A stretch of 64,000 nucleotides of DNA from Cladochytrium replicatum (Eukaryota > Chytridiomycota > Chytridiomycetes > Cladochytriales > Cladochytriaceae), in contig JAHLKD010000019.1 in the NCBI GenBank assembly GCA_025526935.1, positions 62,001 to 126,000 on the forward strand. The letters are read 5' to 3'. The position numbers and the translations under genes are program-made. This document shows, in pieces, positions 10,711-22,847 of this stretch (position 1 is its first letter; each line of letters opens with the position of its first letter). The notes beneath the pieces are model-generated. The model made no database searches. It worked only from the letters and a program-made list of their open reading frames with translations, and was not told the origin of the DNA.

Positions 10711-13566
10711 ATGGACAAAGCCAACCCAAACCAACACCGCAGACCTTCGTCTCGTTCGGAGCGAACATTGAGAGGCTCGTTACAATCACTCACCACTAAT
10801 GAAACCTCACACCGTACAGAGTCGGTCCTAAAAGATGGAAATGACCTCGACATACCTGGGACGCACCATTCATCGGATGTGGTGGATCGGGCCATCGCTG
10901 AACGAAGAACGAGTGGAATCCATCCTCAGGGAAACATACCCAACAATTCAACCCTCTCAAAGCAAAAGAGTGATCGCGCGAGCCAGAAGAGCACTTGGCT
11001 CGCCGCATGGACCAACCCGAATGCTGCAATACAACAAACCATCAACCCATGCGTCGCACTACTCCAGTGCGGAGAAAATCAAAAAGGTCCTGCTGATGAA
11101 GGTTATCTAGTTATTGTGGACTACGGCTCGGCGGAGGACGACACCAGCAGGAGCAGCAGTGTCCGAAGACCATCCTCTGCATTCAGTGTGTACGGCATGG
11201 GGAGACAGAATGCAAAAACGCAAACACCTAGATCAATATTGAAGCTGTTCAAGGGTACGTACAAGAGCCTTGACGAGATTCACAAGGTTCAAGTAAAAAT
11301 TCTCTTCAGCCGACCAATGCGTGCTAGCCTTTGAGCTCGATTGCCCACCATCCGCAGTCGTCCCTTTGCCAAATTCCGCCATGTTTGCAGTCGCAGCTGG
11401 AGACTCAATCACAGTATATTCTCTGTCGCACACTCCACAGCCAGCGCTGTCGACGTTTCGAACAATCCAAATCCCCTCGATCGACCCACATCCCATCGAA
11501 TCAGAAATATGGACCGAGCAGCTTTCTGAAGCGAACATAGGCGCTACGGAAGTTGATTTCAACCCTGTCCCGATCATTGAAGCTCGTTCTAAACTGGAGG
11601 AGATTCGCACAATGCCATTCGTTGAGCTTTCTTTGCGAAGCAAAATTTTTCTGAGCATTGACGCCGACGAAGAAGTTGTTGCCTTTGTGAGAAAGTATGG
11701 CGGGGTAAAGCCCATCGTCAAGGTACTTTCGTGACGGTCCGCAAACATTCGCGATAACTTATGATTAAAAAGAAAGTCCACTGTGACAGCAATGACATCG
11801 ATATCACGAACCGGGAAAGATGCCTCACTTGTTGTTGGCATTCTGGAGAAGATGATTTATATCCTATCTCCACCTGGTTTCTCAATCACTCACAAGGTCG
11901 GTCGTTGATCATCTAAGCGTTTTTCTGACGAGCTTTTAGTTCCAACTCTCAAGCCCTGTTGTAATGATTTCTGCCTGGGGAAACTTGGATTCGGATTTTC
12001 ATCTGATCGTATGCTGTCGCGATGGTCATGTTTATCTGTTGAAAGAGTTTAGTTGACAGCCCCGCGCATAGTCCAAAAATAGCTGAACAACTTGAACAGA
12101 AACGCATGCAACAGACTCGGACAGCTCGAAATTCTTGCATGCGAAGTGATCGCGTTTCGAAACTCGGTTGTCATCGGATCAATGGCTAGCCGTATTCACT
12201 CATACTCGCTTCAGGCATGCATTAAAAATGCAGATGTACAAGTTTGCCAATAGTAATGTACTGAACTTCCCAGGGAGTCAAGCAGTTTACAGTTACACTT
12301 CCGAGTTCCATAACTGCAATGGAAGACTTCTTATCAGCACCAGGCTCGCTGGTCGACCCTTACCTTGTTGCGCTCGCAAACGGGCAAGTACGAGTATACT
12401 CACATCAAACATGTGTGTCAATTATAAAATATGAGGTTTGATCTCACTTTTGTACCGGGAAAGCTCACTGAAAGTTTTCGAAAGGATGCGGCCATAGGAA
12501 TCGCGTTTGGAACGTTTGCGAGGGCTCAACATAGCTTGGTGGGTGTTATGAAAGGGGGAGGAATCAATGTACATGTCCTTCGTCGCGGCAAGGCTTTGAA
12601 GATTGAATCGCCTGCGGTGGTGTCAGCCAGCAACGAAAACATATCGCTAGATCCCGGCAGTTTCCCATCTTATCCACCGAAAGAGCAAGAGATCCCCATA
12701 AACGTACCGAAGAAAACCAAAGCTTTCTTGGACATTATGCAACGCGAAAAGGCAGATTCGGCGGGTGGGTTCACTCCAAATCATTAAATCCTGTCGTCTA
12801 TATTCTTTCAAATAGGAATCTACCAACGCTTCCAGAGAGATCTTTCAAGATTGAGGAATCTAATCGAATCCAGCCATTCTAAGCTCCAGTCATCCACGTC
12901 CGATCCTACCGCTGCACCTCCGCTTATTGGCCCTGACAGAACTGAGAAGCTCTCTCTTCGCTCAGACACCACCCTCTCCTCCAGAATTTCGCTTTCCCCG
13001 CCACCCAGCACAGCAACATCGTCGAAAAACGAAGTTCATCCCTTTGAAGCACTTTCGGATGGGATACCGTTGGAAGAGATTCGCATCAAGCTCGAGACGG
13101 AGGTAAGACTGCCCCCCCTTTTTTGGCCGCTTCTGTATTTCCAAAACGATCGATCAAGGTCCTCGGCAAAAGCGCGCCAAGAAAAATTAGGCTTCACCTG
13201 CAGAATATGAGCAGCGAAGGTCGTGCGATCGCCCAAGGACTTTTGGTCATATTAAGACATGATGACACAATCCTCAGAATATCGCCGCCAATGCTCCAGG
13301 TAACGTCAACCATGCCGATTTACAGAAAATAAAGTCTGACACTTTATGAAAAGGTTCCTTTCATGATCCCAGGGTTTCGGTACACACTCGAGTGCGAATG
13401 TGATGAAAGAGAGTCTGAAACCAAAAAAGAGGCGAACGGATCGAGCTGTGTCCAGGTCTTTGTTGTGGCTCCACCTAGTTTAGCGGGACAAAGCACTGGA
13501 TCTTTCTCGGGGCGAGTAATTGTTTCTTCCCAGCTTGATCTTCTTTGCCTTGACTATTTGCTATGA
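10711..13566 (+). CDS. BBS1: BBSome subunit BBS1
   Basis: Subunit of the BBSome coat that carries membrane cargo in cilia. The start is ATG 10711. Exons keep the order of the family: a low-complexity N-terminus, then STWLAAWTNPNAA and INPCVALL, a beta-propeller with LKLFKGT and SITVYSLSH, the conserved helix LEEIRTMPFVELSLRS, KSTVTAMTSISR, SLVVGILEKMIYIL, CCRDGHVYLLKR, and ALANGQVRVYSHQ. The C-terminal part has GVMKGGGINVHVLRRG, PKKTKAFLD, YQRFQRDL, a gamma-adaptin-ear-like domain (RLHLQNMS), and VPFMIPGFRYTLE. The stop is 13564-13566. It is the best single clue that the organism makes a cilium. Exon edges in 11740-12430 were not all placed. Confidence 0.85.
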
Positions 13567-13728
13567 GATATATTGGAACAGAAGTTTAAGAAGCTTTTTT
13601 GCTAATATTTTGATGAACAAAAATTTGAGGATTTTTTACCGATCGGCGTGGCGGGAGTGGCTGACGGTTATCTATTTCTGACAGGAAAACTTTCCCACGT
13701 TTCCCATTTTTCTTTTGTATTTCTGGCA

Positions 13729-16467
13729 ATGGCCAAAGCAAAGGAAATCATCGAGGATGGCCAGCAAGTCGAGGCGGAAGCAGCCACCACCTCTGTCTTG
13801 GAGCTGAAACAGAAGAAGAAGTCGAAGAAGAGGACCGATGAATCCGTCGAAGAAACGAACGACGAGGTCCCCTCCACACCAAAGAAGTCCAAGAAGGCCA
13901 AAAAGGAGTCGGATGACAACGAGTCTCAAGAGAATGCCCAAGAAGAGCAACCAAAAAAGAAAAAGTCAAAGAAGAACAAAGACCAAAACGATGAGCAATC
14001 AAACTCTGAACAAGGCGAACCAGCCGATGCAAAAGTCGAAAAGCCAAAGAAGAAGAGGAAATCTGAAGACGCCGATGATGATTCGAAGAAGAAGAAGCGT
14101 TCATCATCCGACGATGATGCTTCCTCTTCAGAGGAGAAGCCGGCGAAGCGTGCAAAGACTGGCGCAACCAACGGAACTTCCACAAATATCGCCGTAAAGT
14201 CTAGCGAAGGTACTATTACGGTGAATGCAGTGGACATGTCCAAGGAAGACCAGATTCCCGAGGAATTGAGAGTCAGCTCTTTCAATCTGGCGCAATCCAC
14301 AGTCGCCGCATTGAAAGCCCGTGGAATCGAAGCCCTCTTCCCGATTCAGGCGGCAACCTTCACTCCCATTTTCGTTGAAGGCAAAGACTTGCTCGGGAGG
14401 TGCGTGTTTTGAAGTATCTATTTCTTTCCGCAACAGACTCACAATTGTGATGTTACCCTCTCAGAGCGCGAACGGGAAGTGGAAAAACCCTTGCGTTCTG
14501 TCTTCCGATCGTCGAAAGATTGAAGAAGGAACAGGCAAACGCTAGCCTTCCGCGTGGGAGGGCCCCGAAGGTGTTGGTCCTCGCTCCAACTCGCGAGCTC
14601 GCAATGCAGGTCTCTCGCGATTTCGAGTCCATGTTCACTTCTGGATCCGATGCCGCATTCCGCGTCTTGTGCTGCTACGGTGGTTCCCCGTACGACCCTC
14701 AGAGTAAGCCTAATGTTATACTGTCATTCAACCATTTAACTGTCACCAGTGGATGCTCTCCGCAATGGCGTCGACATTGTGGTCGGAACACCCGGCCGTG
14801 TCAAGGATCACATTAACCGCTCGACGCTGAAGCTTGCAAAGATCCGGTTTCTGTGCTTGGACGAAGCAGACCAGATGTTGGACCTTGGTTTCAAGGATGA
14901 CATCGACGAGATTCTGCAGTCTGTTGTAGACCAGCGAGCCTCGGAGGGAAGTGCGTCACTGCCACTACAAACCTTGCTGTTTTCCGCGACGATGCCCACC
15001 TGGATCCGTCAAGCTGTCGAGACATACATGCGCCCTCCTCCCGACCGCGTCACAGTCGATCTGATCGGTGACGCCAAGATGAAGACCGCCGAAACGATCC
15101 GACACATTGCCATTCCCACAAGGTGGCAGAACATGAAGGGTATGCTCGGCGATATCGTCCGAGTGTACGGTCGTGTCGGTGGTCGCGCCATGATCTTTGT
15201 GGAGACAAAGAACGAGGCGAACGAGCTGGCTCTCGACGACAAGCTTATCGCCGCTGCGACTGGGTCGCTTCAGGTCATCCATGGAGACATTGCACAGAAG
15301 AGCAGGGAGATTGCAATTCAAGGTTTCCGCGATGGGAAGTGCAGGCTGCTTATCTGCACGAACGTTGCAGCCCGCGGTATTGACATTCCCGAAGTTGACC
15401 TCGTCATCCAGACCGAGCCCCCATGGGATGGTAAGTTTGCCAAGACTGCTGGTTCTTCCCAGCAAGAGACTAAAATATTCCTGTGCCTTTCTGCAGTTGA
15501 ATCGTACATTCACAGGTCTGGACGAACAGGCCGTGCTGGGAAACGTGGAACGTGCGTCACTTTCTTCAAGCCTGCATCCGAGCACATGATGAAGCGCATT
15601 ACACAAAAAGCAGGCAAGTGCATGATGATCAGTCCTATTTATCACATAAATCTGACCATGATTTTTTTAGGTGTTCACTTTGAATACGTTTCGGCGCCGC
15701 AGCCCATGGACATTGTCAACTCCCTCGCCCGAGACACTCTCGACACCCAGTTGCCCAATGTCGATCCTGTCGTCCTACCCTACTTTACAAACACAGCAGA
15801 GATGGTTTTGTCTCGCTACGAAGGCGACGCGCTTCAGGCCATCAGCGCGTGTCTTGCACTCATCACGCACACCACAAGGCCGCTCTCGACCCGCTCGCTG
15901 GTCACTGCGAATCCAGACTGGACGACGCTCTTGTTCAAGGTGAACGACAACGTAGCGCGTCGAGGTGAGTCTGGGATGCTCGCTGCTGTGCGTAGCGAGG
16001 TGCTGCGACAGGCACCGCAGATCGTGTGGTTCCAGAGTTTCCAGAGCTGGAGGTACACTGTAGACGGGAAGGGGTTGGTTGTGGACATTCAAGCCAGCAA
16101 AATCTCTGTCACCAAGGACGAGAACGATTACGATGAGATTTGGTTGGATGGGAGCAAGTGGACGGACCCTGACTCGTTCTCGCTTGAGGTTTTGAAAACA
16201 TTGCCTGAGCTAAAGGAGTTGGATAACGGTGGTGGGGCTGGTGGTGGATGGGGTGGTCGTGGAGGCGGAGGATGGCGAGGAGGTGGACGTGATGGTGGAA
16301 ACGGTCGGGGTGGTTACGGAGGTCGAGGAGGTGGTGGTGGTGGTGGATATGGTGGTCGTGGTGGAGGCGGTGGATTTGGTGGTCGAGGAGGTGGTGGATA
16401 TGGCGGTCGCGGTGGCGGCGGCGCGGGTGGTGACCGTGGATCTCGCGGTCGATGGTCACGGCAGTGA
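13729..16467 (+). CDS. DDX21: DEAD-box RNA helicase, DDX21/Gu type
   Basis: ATP-dependent RNA helicase, expected in the nucleolus for rRNA processing. Residues 1-150 are Lys/Glu/Ser-rich and charged. The helicase core has the Q-motif FPIQAATF, motif I ARTGSGKT (rebuilt across the intron at about 14400-14465), PTRELA, VVGTPGR, DEAD (LDEADQML), SAT (LFSATMP), [15 protein letters not shown] and [10 protein letters not shown]. After it comes a GUCT-type domain (roughly 15,840-16,150: [16 protein letters not shown]), which marks the DDX21/DDX50/PRH75 branch. The tail is about 75 residues of [14 protein letters not shown] repeats, an RGG-type RNA-binding tail. ATG 13729 is chosen because upstream codons read in from a non-ATG. 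Introns are near 14400, 14704, 15430 and 15615. Confidence 0.92.
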
Positions 16468-16577
16468 TATGTTTTTCAGTGTTTTCAGTGGAACATAAGC
16501 TTCCAACACTTTTCTTCTTGGATTACTTTAGATGGTAGCGAGGATCCATATTTGCAGCCAATATATTATTACTCGTT

Positions 16578-17853
16578 TCATGCAGAGGGTCCTTGGTTTT
16601 GTTGCTGCTGCTGCCTCTGCATTGCCATCTGGCGAAACATGTCCATGGTGGCCTGCTCCTTTTGCTGGAACACCGCTGCTCGCTCACTCAAGCTTCCTGC
16701 TCTGTCTGTCTGTCTTGCTGCCTTTGCCTCTTCACGCCTAGCCTTCGCCCTATCCCGAGCAGCAATTCTAAAAAGTTAATAGAAGAGCGTGAGTTGACAT
16801 TAATGGGGCTGTGACCATGATCAACCTCGCTTTGAAATCATCTCCGCCCATAAGATCTGCATCATTCAGCTCAACATCGTAATCTTTTTCGGCTCTGCTC
16901 CGATGATATGCAGTCTCAGCCCTCTTTTTCTCAAGTTGCGCTTCTCGTGCGTCCGCTGGTTTTGGAGCGATATCTTCCAATGCGACGTCTTCTCGTTCCT
17001 TTGAATGACAGCACTCATAAACGTTTGACTCACACAAAAGTACTGGAATTGATACCTTTAAAGCCCTGCGCTCCCGTTTCTCTTTCAATCGTGCTTGTTC
17101 GCGTGCCTCCTCTAACTCGAATGTATCAAGAGCCTTAGGAAGCTGTGGCCCAACCGGTCCCCGTCGCGAGCTGGAGGACTCTTCGGGCTTTTGTGGTTGC
17201 ATGTGATACACCAGTTGTTGAGTAGATCGATTTAGAGAATCGACACTATCCTTCGCTGCTTCCAACTGTACATCATCCTATGGTTTTTTAAGTTGACACA
17301 ATTAAGAAATATAAATTGACCATTAATTCACCCAAGCTTACGACATTCTTAAACTTCCACTTGTATTGGGTTCGAGCGGCGGCTGGGATCTCCGAAGAAA
17401 GAATTCCTATGTAGTATTTCTCTAAGTAGAGAAAGGTTATTGAATGGTACCTGGAATTACAAAAAAAAGGGTGCCGAGTCCAACCGCCACTGTCTACGGT
17501 GCTCTTGTTAGTCAGTGATCCTCACCTTCCAGCTTTCCGTTGTTCCACCGCTTAACGAATTTCTCGAATTCCATGTGTGATTCTACTGAGCTCATGTCCC
17601 CAAGATGCTTCTGCCTTCGCTCTGAGAGATAGATTTGGAATTCGGACGCTCGCTGAAAGTAGTCGTCGGTGCTGATAGCTACGGAACAAAGCACAATCGT
17701 TCAGCATCAAAAGGTATTACACCTCGCCAGCATACGTGATATTGGCCCTGCGTAGCGCTCATGTCTCTTTTCCCTCTTTTCCTTCTTCCTGCCCTTTTTC
17801 TTCTTCTTCCCGATGTCCTCCCCAACGTCCCCGTCGTTCCTTCGCTTGCCCAT
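16578..17853 (-). CDS. Conserved lysine-rich eukaryotic protein, function unknown
   Basis: Four or more exons. Exon 1 (17853 to about 17737) encodes MGKRRNDG, a KKKKKGRKKEK stretch and GPIS. Exon 2 has ISTDDYFQRASEFQIYLSER and FEKFVKRWNNGKLE. Next comes a segment with EIPAAARTQYKWKFKNV, then an arginine/glutamate-rich helix with a VALEDIAPKP and REAQLEKKRAE block and DADLMGGDDFK. The last exon ends MDMFRQMAMQRQQQQQN. I recognise the pattern (an acidic/basic N-terminus, a DYF...FRxWL-like block, KWKF and a long charged helix) as a conserved eukaryotic family, but cannot give it a name or function. Its charge pattern suggests a nuclear, possibly RNA-processing, protein. Its start lies 18 bp from the start of the divergent F-box gene. 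Confidence 0.7.
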
Positions 17854-17871
17854 AGCCCACAAGCCACGTTG

Positions 17872-19392
17872 ATGAGTGTTCCAACGCTCGAATGGCTGCC
17901 CGAAGACGTGCTGGATGCGCTAGTGAGGTGGGTCGACGACGCGGCATCGTGGAGACTGGCTCAGGGATGCCGTCGCTTGAGGACAATTCTACTGCCTGCT
18001 GCTCTTTCGCATCGACCCGTCATCCTTCACTCCCGCGATAAGGACAGTCTTGAAGCATTTTGCCATGCGTTTGAAGACAGGCATGATCTTTTGGAAATGT
18101 TCAGCGAAATCCAGGTTACGAAGGGTGATCCGGAGCCGTTTGCTTTCAGAAACAATCCCAACTATGCAACCATGTTTCGGATTCTGAGCACATTTTGTCT
18201 GCACAATCGACTGAAATCGCTCAGCTTAACGCTCAAGCAGGCATCGAGTCACGACCAACTTGATGAAAAGCTTGTGATTCACTTCTTCGGTGTCGTCAGG
18301 GAACAAGTTCGGCTTCAGCACCTAACTTTCAACGCACTCTATCTTCGACGCGGAATGCTGTCATATCCAACCATCAAAAGCGTTTCCGAAGCACTCGCCA
18401 AAGTTCGAGATACAATTACTCGATTTGAGTGGAGGGTTGATTGCTCCAACTCGGTGGATCATGCAAAAGTCGTTCTTCTTCGCTCATGTCCTGAACTGCG
18501 GGAACTTCGATTGTACACCCCAACCTCGAACCCTGAACTTTTGGACGAGTCTCCAACCGCAATTTCTCAAAATGAACGAGGTAATCTGTGGGAGCTGGAA
18601 ATTGGATTCATAAAAAGCAACTTCCAGCCTCAACTACTGGCTCGCTGGTCGAAAACAATCTCCACATCCTCGATCTTCCGAAACCTCCACGCTTTAACCC
18701 TCCACGTATCTTCCCCTCGCTGCGATGAACTTGCATCAATGTTGCGTGGCTGCTTTCAATTAAGGCGGTTGTGTATCGACTTGCATACCACTGCGTTCTA
18801 CGAGCCCTACAAAGCCGGCTCTCCTAGCTTTGAAGCTGTGGCCCGAGCCATTTCAGAGCACCCGAATGTATCGTACTTCAAGTTCTCCTTGTTATGGCTT
18901 GGACTACATTTTGAGCAGCGGATGGTGGAAGATTTGGCTTGGGCTATTGCTAAGAGTGTCTCGATAACATGTATCGATGTTTCGGTAGGCAACTCTAGTT
19001 GCGCGTTTGCGTTCCTCAAGCGGCTGGCAGAGGAAGTGTGCCCAAAATTGGGAGAAATCGTTTTTTCAGGTAAAATTTCAAAGCTGCTCCTATTTTGTTT
19101 TCGCTTTAATTGAAAAGTCGTTTCTTTTGGTTTCTCGTTAGTTTTCTTCGATTCAATAAGTCAAGCGTGTGAACGCGACTGGCAGGAAGAGCTGTCCCCC
19201 ACACTTGCATCGGCTCATGCACTGAAAACATTTACTCTTCACGTCCATGCCCGAAAGTCCAGCAAGCAGGACATGGCGGTTCTTCGCGACAAGCTAGCTC
19301 ATGTTCGCGATGGCAGGGCAAACTCCCAAGTTCAGCTTACTTTCTCCGTTTTGGTTTCTTTGATGTCAGGGCCGGACGTGAAGTTGTTTTGA
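17872..19392 (+). CDS. F-box-like protein with leucine-rich C-terminus
   Basis: About 480 residues in two exons (intron about 19071-19140). The N-terminus WLPEDVLDALVRWVDDAAS and CRRLRTILLP reads as a divergent F-box, which would dock a target to an SCF ubiquitin ligase. The rest is a loose array of leucine-rich segments such as LKSLSLTL, LRELRLYTP, LHALTLHV and LRRLCIDLH. The target is unknown. ATG 17872 puts the F-box at residues 8-45. An in-frame ATG at 17761 would add a stretch that is the antisense of the neighbour's Lys-rich exon, so I did not use it. It lies in tandem with a second F-box-like gene. Confidence 0.65.
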
Positions 19393-19456
19393 ACCGTTCC
19401 TGTAACGAAGATCTGTGTAACAAAGATCTGTGATTGGCAAGTTATTTTCCGCTTCC

Positions 19457-20965
19457 ATGCCGGAGATTACCGCTACAACCAGGCGATCTCAACCAGCGTT
19501 CATCGACCTCCCGGTCGAGCTGGTTTCAAACATCGCTGCACTTATCGCCACGGAGGAGCATGGATCTGGGTGCCCCCTGGAGCATCAGCATACCGACATT
19601 TTTGGCTCTGAAAACGGTAGCTCCTGTAGGGTCGGTGCATGCCAACGACGGTCGCAGAGGCCAATACGGAGCGATCGGCAGCGCCGTGCAATCTTGCCCT
19701 TTTCGCAAACATGCCGAAGAGTGCATGAAGCGCTTCTACCCCTGATTTACAGGAGAGTCCACTTTTTCGACGAAGAGAAAGGCGCACAGGACGATATCAG
19801 CACTTCTTCGGAGGGTTGGGAAACGAAACAACGCAGGAAAGTTGAGGTGGTCTGTGCACTAATGACGGAGCGACCGGAGCTCACGACACATGTTCACACC
19901 GTGGACATTGATGCAGCTGTTTGGAGCAGCTTGCCTGCGTTTATCCATAACCTGCTCAGCAGCTTATTGGTCAGAGTTGAGCGTGCCAACATCCGCTTGT
20001 CAAACTCCAAACACTTCAAATCGCTATCGGTTGCGATAGCCTGTCTTGTCGAAAACTCACGTCTGAGAACGCTTGCAATATCGGATCTTGTGGCCATGGA
20101 AGTCGGAGTATCTGGATTGCTTGGAGCCATACTTGCGCGAAGGCAGGTTGAAGATCTGAGAATCGGTATCGCCGGATACGAGCGCTGTGCGATCCCTTCA
20201 AGACCTGCGATAGCACTGAGTTACGCTACCGAGCGTTTGAAGTCCGTCAGTATTCGCTTCAGCTCACGAAGAAACGATGCCATGTTTTTGAGAGCTTCTG
20301 GAATGATCCTGCGCGAACTTCGGTATCTTCCAGTAACACACGTCGAGTTCTCCTGTGTTCGAGAAATGGGGTCGATGATCTCAAAGTGGCTCCAGCACTC
20401 ATTCACACTCCAAAAGCTCAAGACTTTGATCTTCGAACATATGGATCTTGATCGAGTGCTGACGTCTCTGTCGACGGCCATGATGAACGAAGAGTCTGGA
20501 TTTTCACCTCGAGAGATTGTGCTCGATGACGTGCAAGCGACTGACGCTAGCTGGGAGAGTCTTGGACAAGCAATACGTTCCTCGAAAGCACTCCAAAAGT
20601 TTAGCTTGAGCAGATGCCTCTATTTCGACCCGCGAATCTTCTTGGTCGAAATGCTTGCGGGGAATAAATCGTTGATATCACTCTCGTTGGACGGTCAGCG
20701 GTTCGGAGGGTCTTTGATGCCCAGCGTTTTCAAGTACATAGGTTCGATATTAAATCTGAAACATCTCGAGATGGGCTTGCTTTTAGGAAGCCCGCCTTTG
20801 AAATCGATCCACGAACTGGAGGCGCTTCTAGTATCTCTGCGATCGTTAAAAACGCTCTGCGTCGAGAAAACATCACTGGACGACAAGCATGTCTGCGCCG
20901 TTCTCGAGCGCTTGAAATTAAGAAGCCCGGATTTGCGAACTGTTATTTTCGAAGGTTGGCTCTGA
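19457..20965 (+). CDS. F-box/LRR-like protein
   Basis: Single-exon protein of 502 residues from ATG 19457. The family-like N-terminus IDLPVELVSNIAALIA, then FSQTCRRVHEALLPLIYRRV, reads as an F-box interrupted by a 45-residue Ser/Gly/Arg-rich insert. The C-terminal two thirds is leucine-rich with repeats such as LRTLAISDL, LQKLKTLIFEHMDLD, LQKFSLSRCLYF, LISLSLDG and LKHLEMGLL. It resembles the upstream neighbour in layout but not closely in sequence. Probable substrate adaptor; partner unknown. Confidence 0.65.
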   Translation: MPEITATTRRSQPAFIDLPVELVSNIAALIATEEHGSGCPLEHQHTDIFGSENGSSCRVGACQRRSQRPIRSDRQRRAILPFSQTCRRVHEALLPLIYRRVHFFDEEKGAQDDISTSSEGWETKQRRKVEVVCALMTERPELTTHVHTVDIDAAVWSSLPAFIHNLLSSLLVRVERANIRLSNSKHFKSLSVAIACLVENSRLRTLAISDLVAMEVGVSGLLGAILARRQVEDLRIGIAGYERCAIPSRPAIALSYATERLKSVSIRFSSRRNDAMFLRASGMILRELRYLPVTHVEFSCVREMGSMISKWLQHSFTLQKLKTLIFEHMDLDRVLTSLSTAMMNEESGFSPREIVLDDVQATDASWESLGQAIRSSKALQKFSLSRCLYFDPRIFLVEMLAGNKSLISLSLDGQRFGGSLMPSVFKYIGSILNLKHLEMGLLLGSPPLKSIHELEALLVSLRSLKTLCVEKTSLDDKHVCAVLERLKLRSPDLRTVIFEGWL

Positions 20966-21204
20966 CTCTTTTCTCTACTTTGACAACAGTGCTTCCACCT
21001 GTGGGCGTGAAGGGGACCGTTCCGAAGAAAATATTGTAGGATGGGAAACCTTTTGCAAACACCACAGTTCCCGCACGTTCTTTTTCCTTAGCATGTTTAC
21101 AGTTGATTTATTAACAAACTCATCAAACACTGCACTATTTGCACAACAATTTGCACTTCACACTACGCCACACCATGTTTATGTACAATCTGCCTACTTC
21201 ACTC

Positions 21205-22847
21205 TCAAGCGAGGTCCGACGGAAGCTGAACATCATCCGGAATGAGAACGTTGTTGATCACATGCAAAACGCCATTCCCAGAAAGACCGTCGGTGAACTG
21301 AGTGAATTCCCCCCCTCAGTACGCCATGCAGAAATTCTGGATCTGTATAACTCACCACAATTCTTGCTTCGCCGTCGTTCACGGTGAACAAATATTGATG
21401 AGGGGACCGACCACGCGAGCCATCGCCGCGATCGGGTTTATCCTCCCCGCCGAACGCAAGAACAATCTCTTCGTCGGCTTCACGGCTTCGATCGTTGCTG
21501 TGGTGGCGTCGGCGTGCTTCAATCTCGACATCCCGCTTCCCGTGAAGAGTGCGAAGATTGACCTTGCGGTCTTTGATAAAGTCTGGCGAATAATGAAGCT
21601 CGGTTCCGATCTGTTACATTACCTGATCAACGATATGGTTTCAAAGTAGGGAAAACAGTGACATACATGGTATTGAACAATTTTTTTGAGTTCGTTGATG
21701 CCGCGGTCGCTGAAGAGGTAAGCCAAATTGTGGTATCCCAAGTTCTTTCACAGAGATTTGCTCCAGAGATGTTGCAGCTTCAATCAACCATTGCTTTTAC
21801 CTTCCAAGCTGCATTGTTTGGAGCAAGTACAGTCAATCCTTCTTGGTTGTTCCGTCCCGAGCTCTGTCGCTCCTTCTCATGCTCTCGAAGCTCATCAAGA
21901 AGCCCAGTGCGTGCTGCGGCAGTGTACAGAGTCGAAAACTCCGTTGGAATGAGTGCAAAAGTTTCCTCAAGATCAATCCTGGTAAAAGTAGACATGAGGG
22001 TTGCTGAGACAATGGAATCAGGATGCAAGCTCACGGAAGGTGCAGAACGCGGTCGACAATATACAGTTCTCCATTTTCCGCCTTTTCCCCCTCATTCAGT
22101 TTCACATGTGCCTGCATGTTCTGAAAAGCATGATCCGTAAGTGCACAGAAGCCAGCAGAAAGAACGCTACATACCAAAAACACAGCATCCTGACGATACT
22201 TGAACACACGGATGCGCTGCCGCTGGCCTCCCAAAGACTCGAGCTTTAGGTGTGTTTCAAGGACTTGTCCATCGTAGAAATCGCCCTCATGCAGAGCATG
22301 ATCGCGAACAATGTGGTAGCGCAAGATTTTCTCCGGGTCCTCGTCTTGATGCTTCTTTTTATGGTGATTGCTTGCATCGTGGCCGTCTTCATCATCGCGT
22401 CGGTGACGCTCGTGCTCGCGCCAGGCATCGTCAGTCCAAGCAAACCTTATCAACATCAAGATACAAGATAGAAGCAGATCTTGGAGACTTACACCGTGAG
22501 CTTGCTGCCTTTATTGTACAAATCATCCTGAAGGCTGCGTCCCGCTTGCTGCAAAGTTTTCTGGAAGCGCGAAAGTCGATCGTCTCGTTCGATAAGCTCT
22601 CCTGAATAAGAGGTGTGAACGATCCTGCCAATGAAGAATTTTCAGAAGATTTCAAACCAATGGTCTTGCCACGACGGTCTCGATCGTTAATTTTGTGATC
22701 TCTTGATAGCCAAGACGAGACGAAGGAACCTAGTCCGTCTCCAGGAACACCTGCAATATCAGTCACCCAGCTCGAAGGACCAAAGAGCGGGCTTGAGGAT
22801 CCGACAGCTGCCAGCGCAGCAAAAACTATTGGATTCGTGATGTGCAT
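21205..22847 (-). CDS. Secreted protein with two fasciclin (FAS1) domains
   Basis: Cell-surface or wall adhesion-type protein. ATG 22847 gives a signal peptide (MHITNPIVFAALAAVGSSS). The first FAS1 repeat follows: RLSRFQKTLQQAGRS, LTVFAPTDDAW, ILRYHIV, then NGELYIVDRVL. The second runs from FSTLYTAAARTGLLDELRE and LTVLAPNNAAW, through IVQYHV, to a C-terminal NGVLHVINNVLIP and stop at 21205. Both repeats carry low-complexity charged inserts, one His/Asp-rich (HHKKKHQDED), one Arg/Asp-rich (RRRHHSNDRSREADEE). Six or more exons. No GPI-type tail is seen. The final exon lies opposite plus-strand open frames at 21139-21649, which are shadows. Confidence 0.82.

Noticed and set aside
16109-16498. 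Long frames opposite or out of frame with the helicase tail (His-rich minus, Val-rich plus)
   Set aside because: They are by-products of the GGT/GGTGG repeats that encode the RGG tail.
17761-17871. Upstream in-frame ATG giving the F-box protein a signal-peptide-like start
   Set aside because: The hydrophobic stretch is just the antisense of the Lys-rich first exon of the neighbour, and F-box proteins are not secreted.
21139-21649. Two overlapping plus-strand open frames (82 and 115 codons)
   Set aside because: The opposite strand encodes the end of the second fasciclin domain (NGVLHVINNVLIP and stop), so these frames are antisense shadows.
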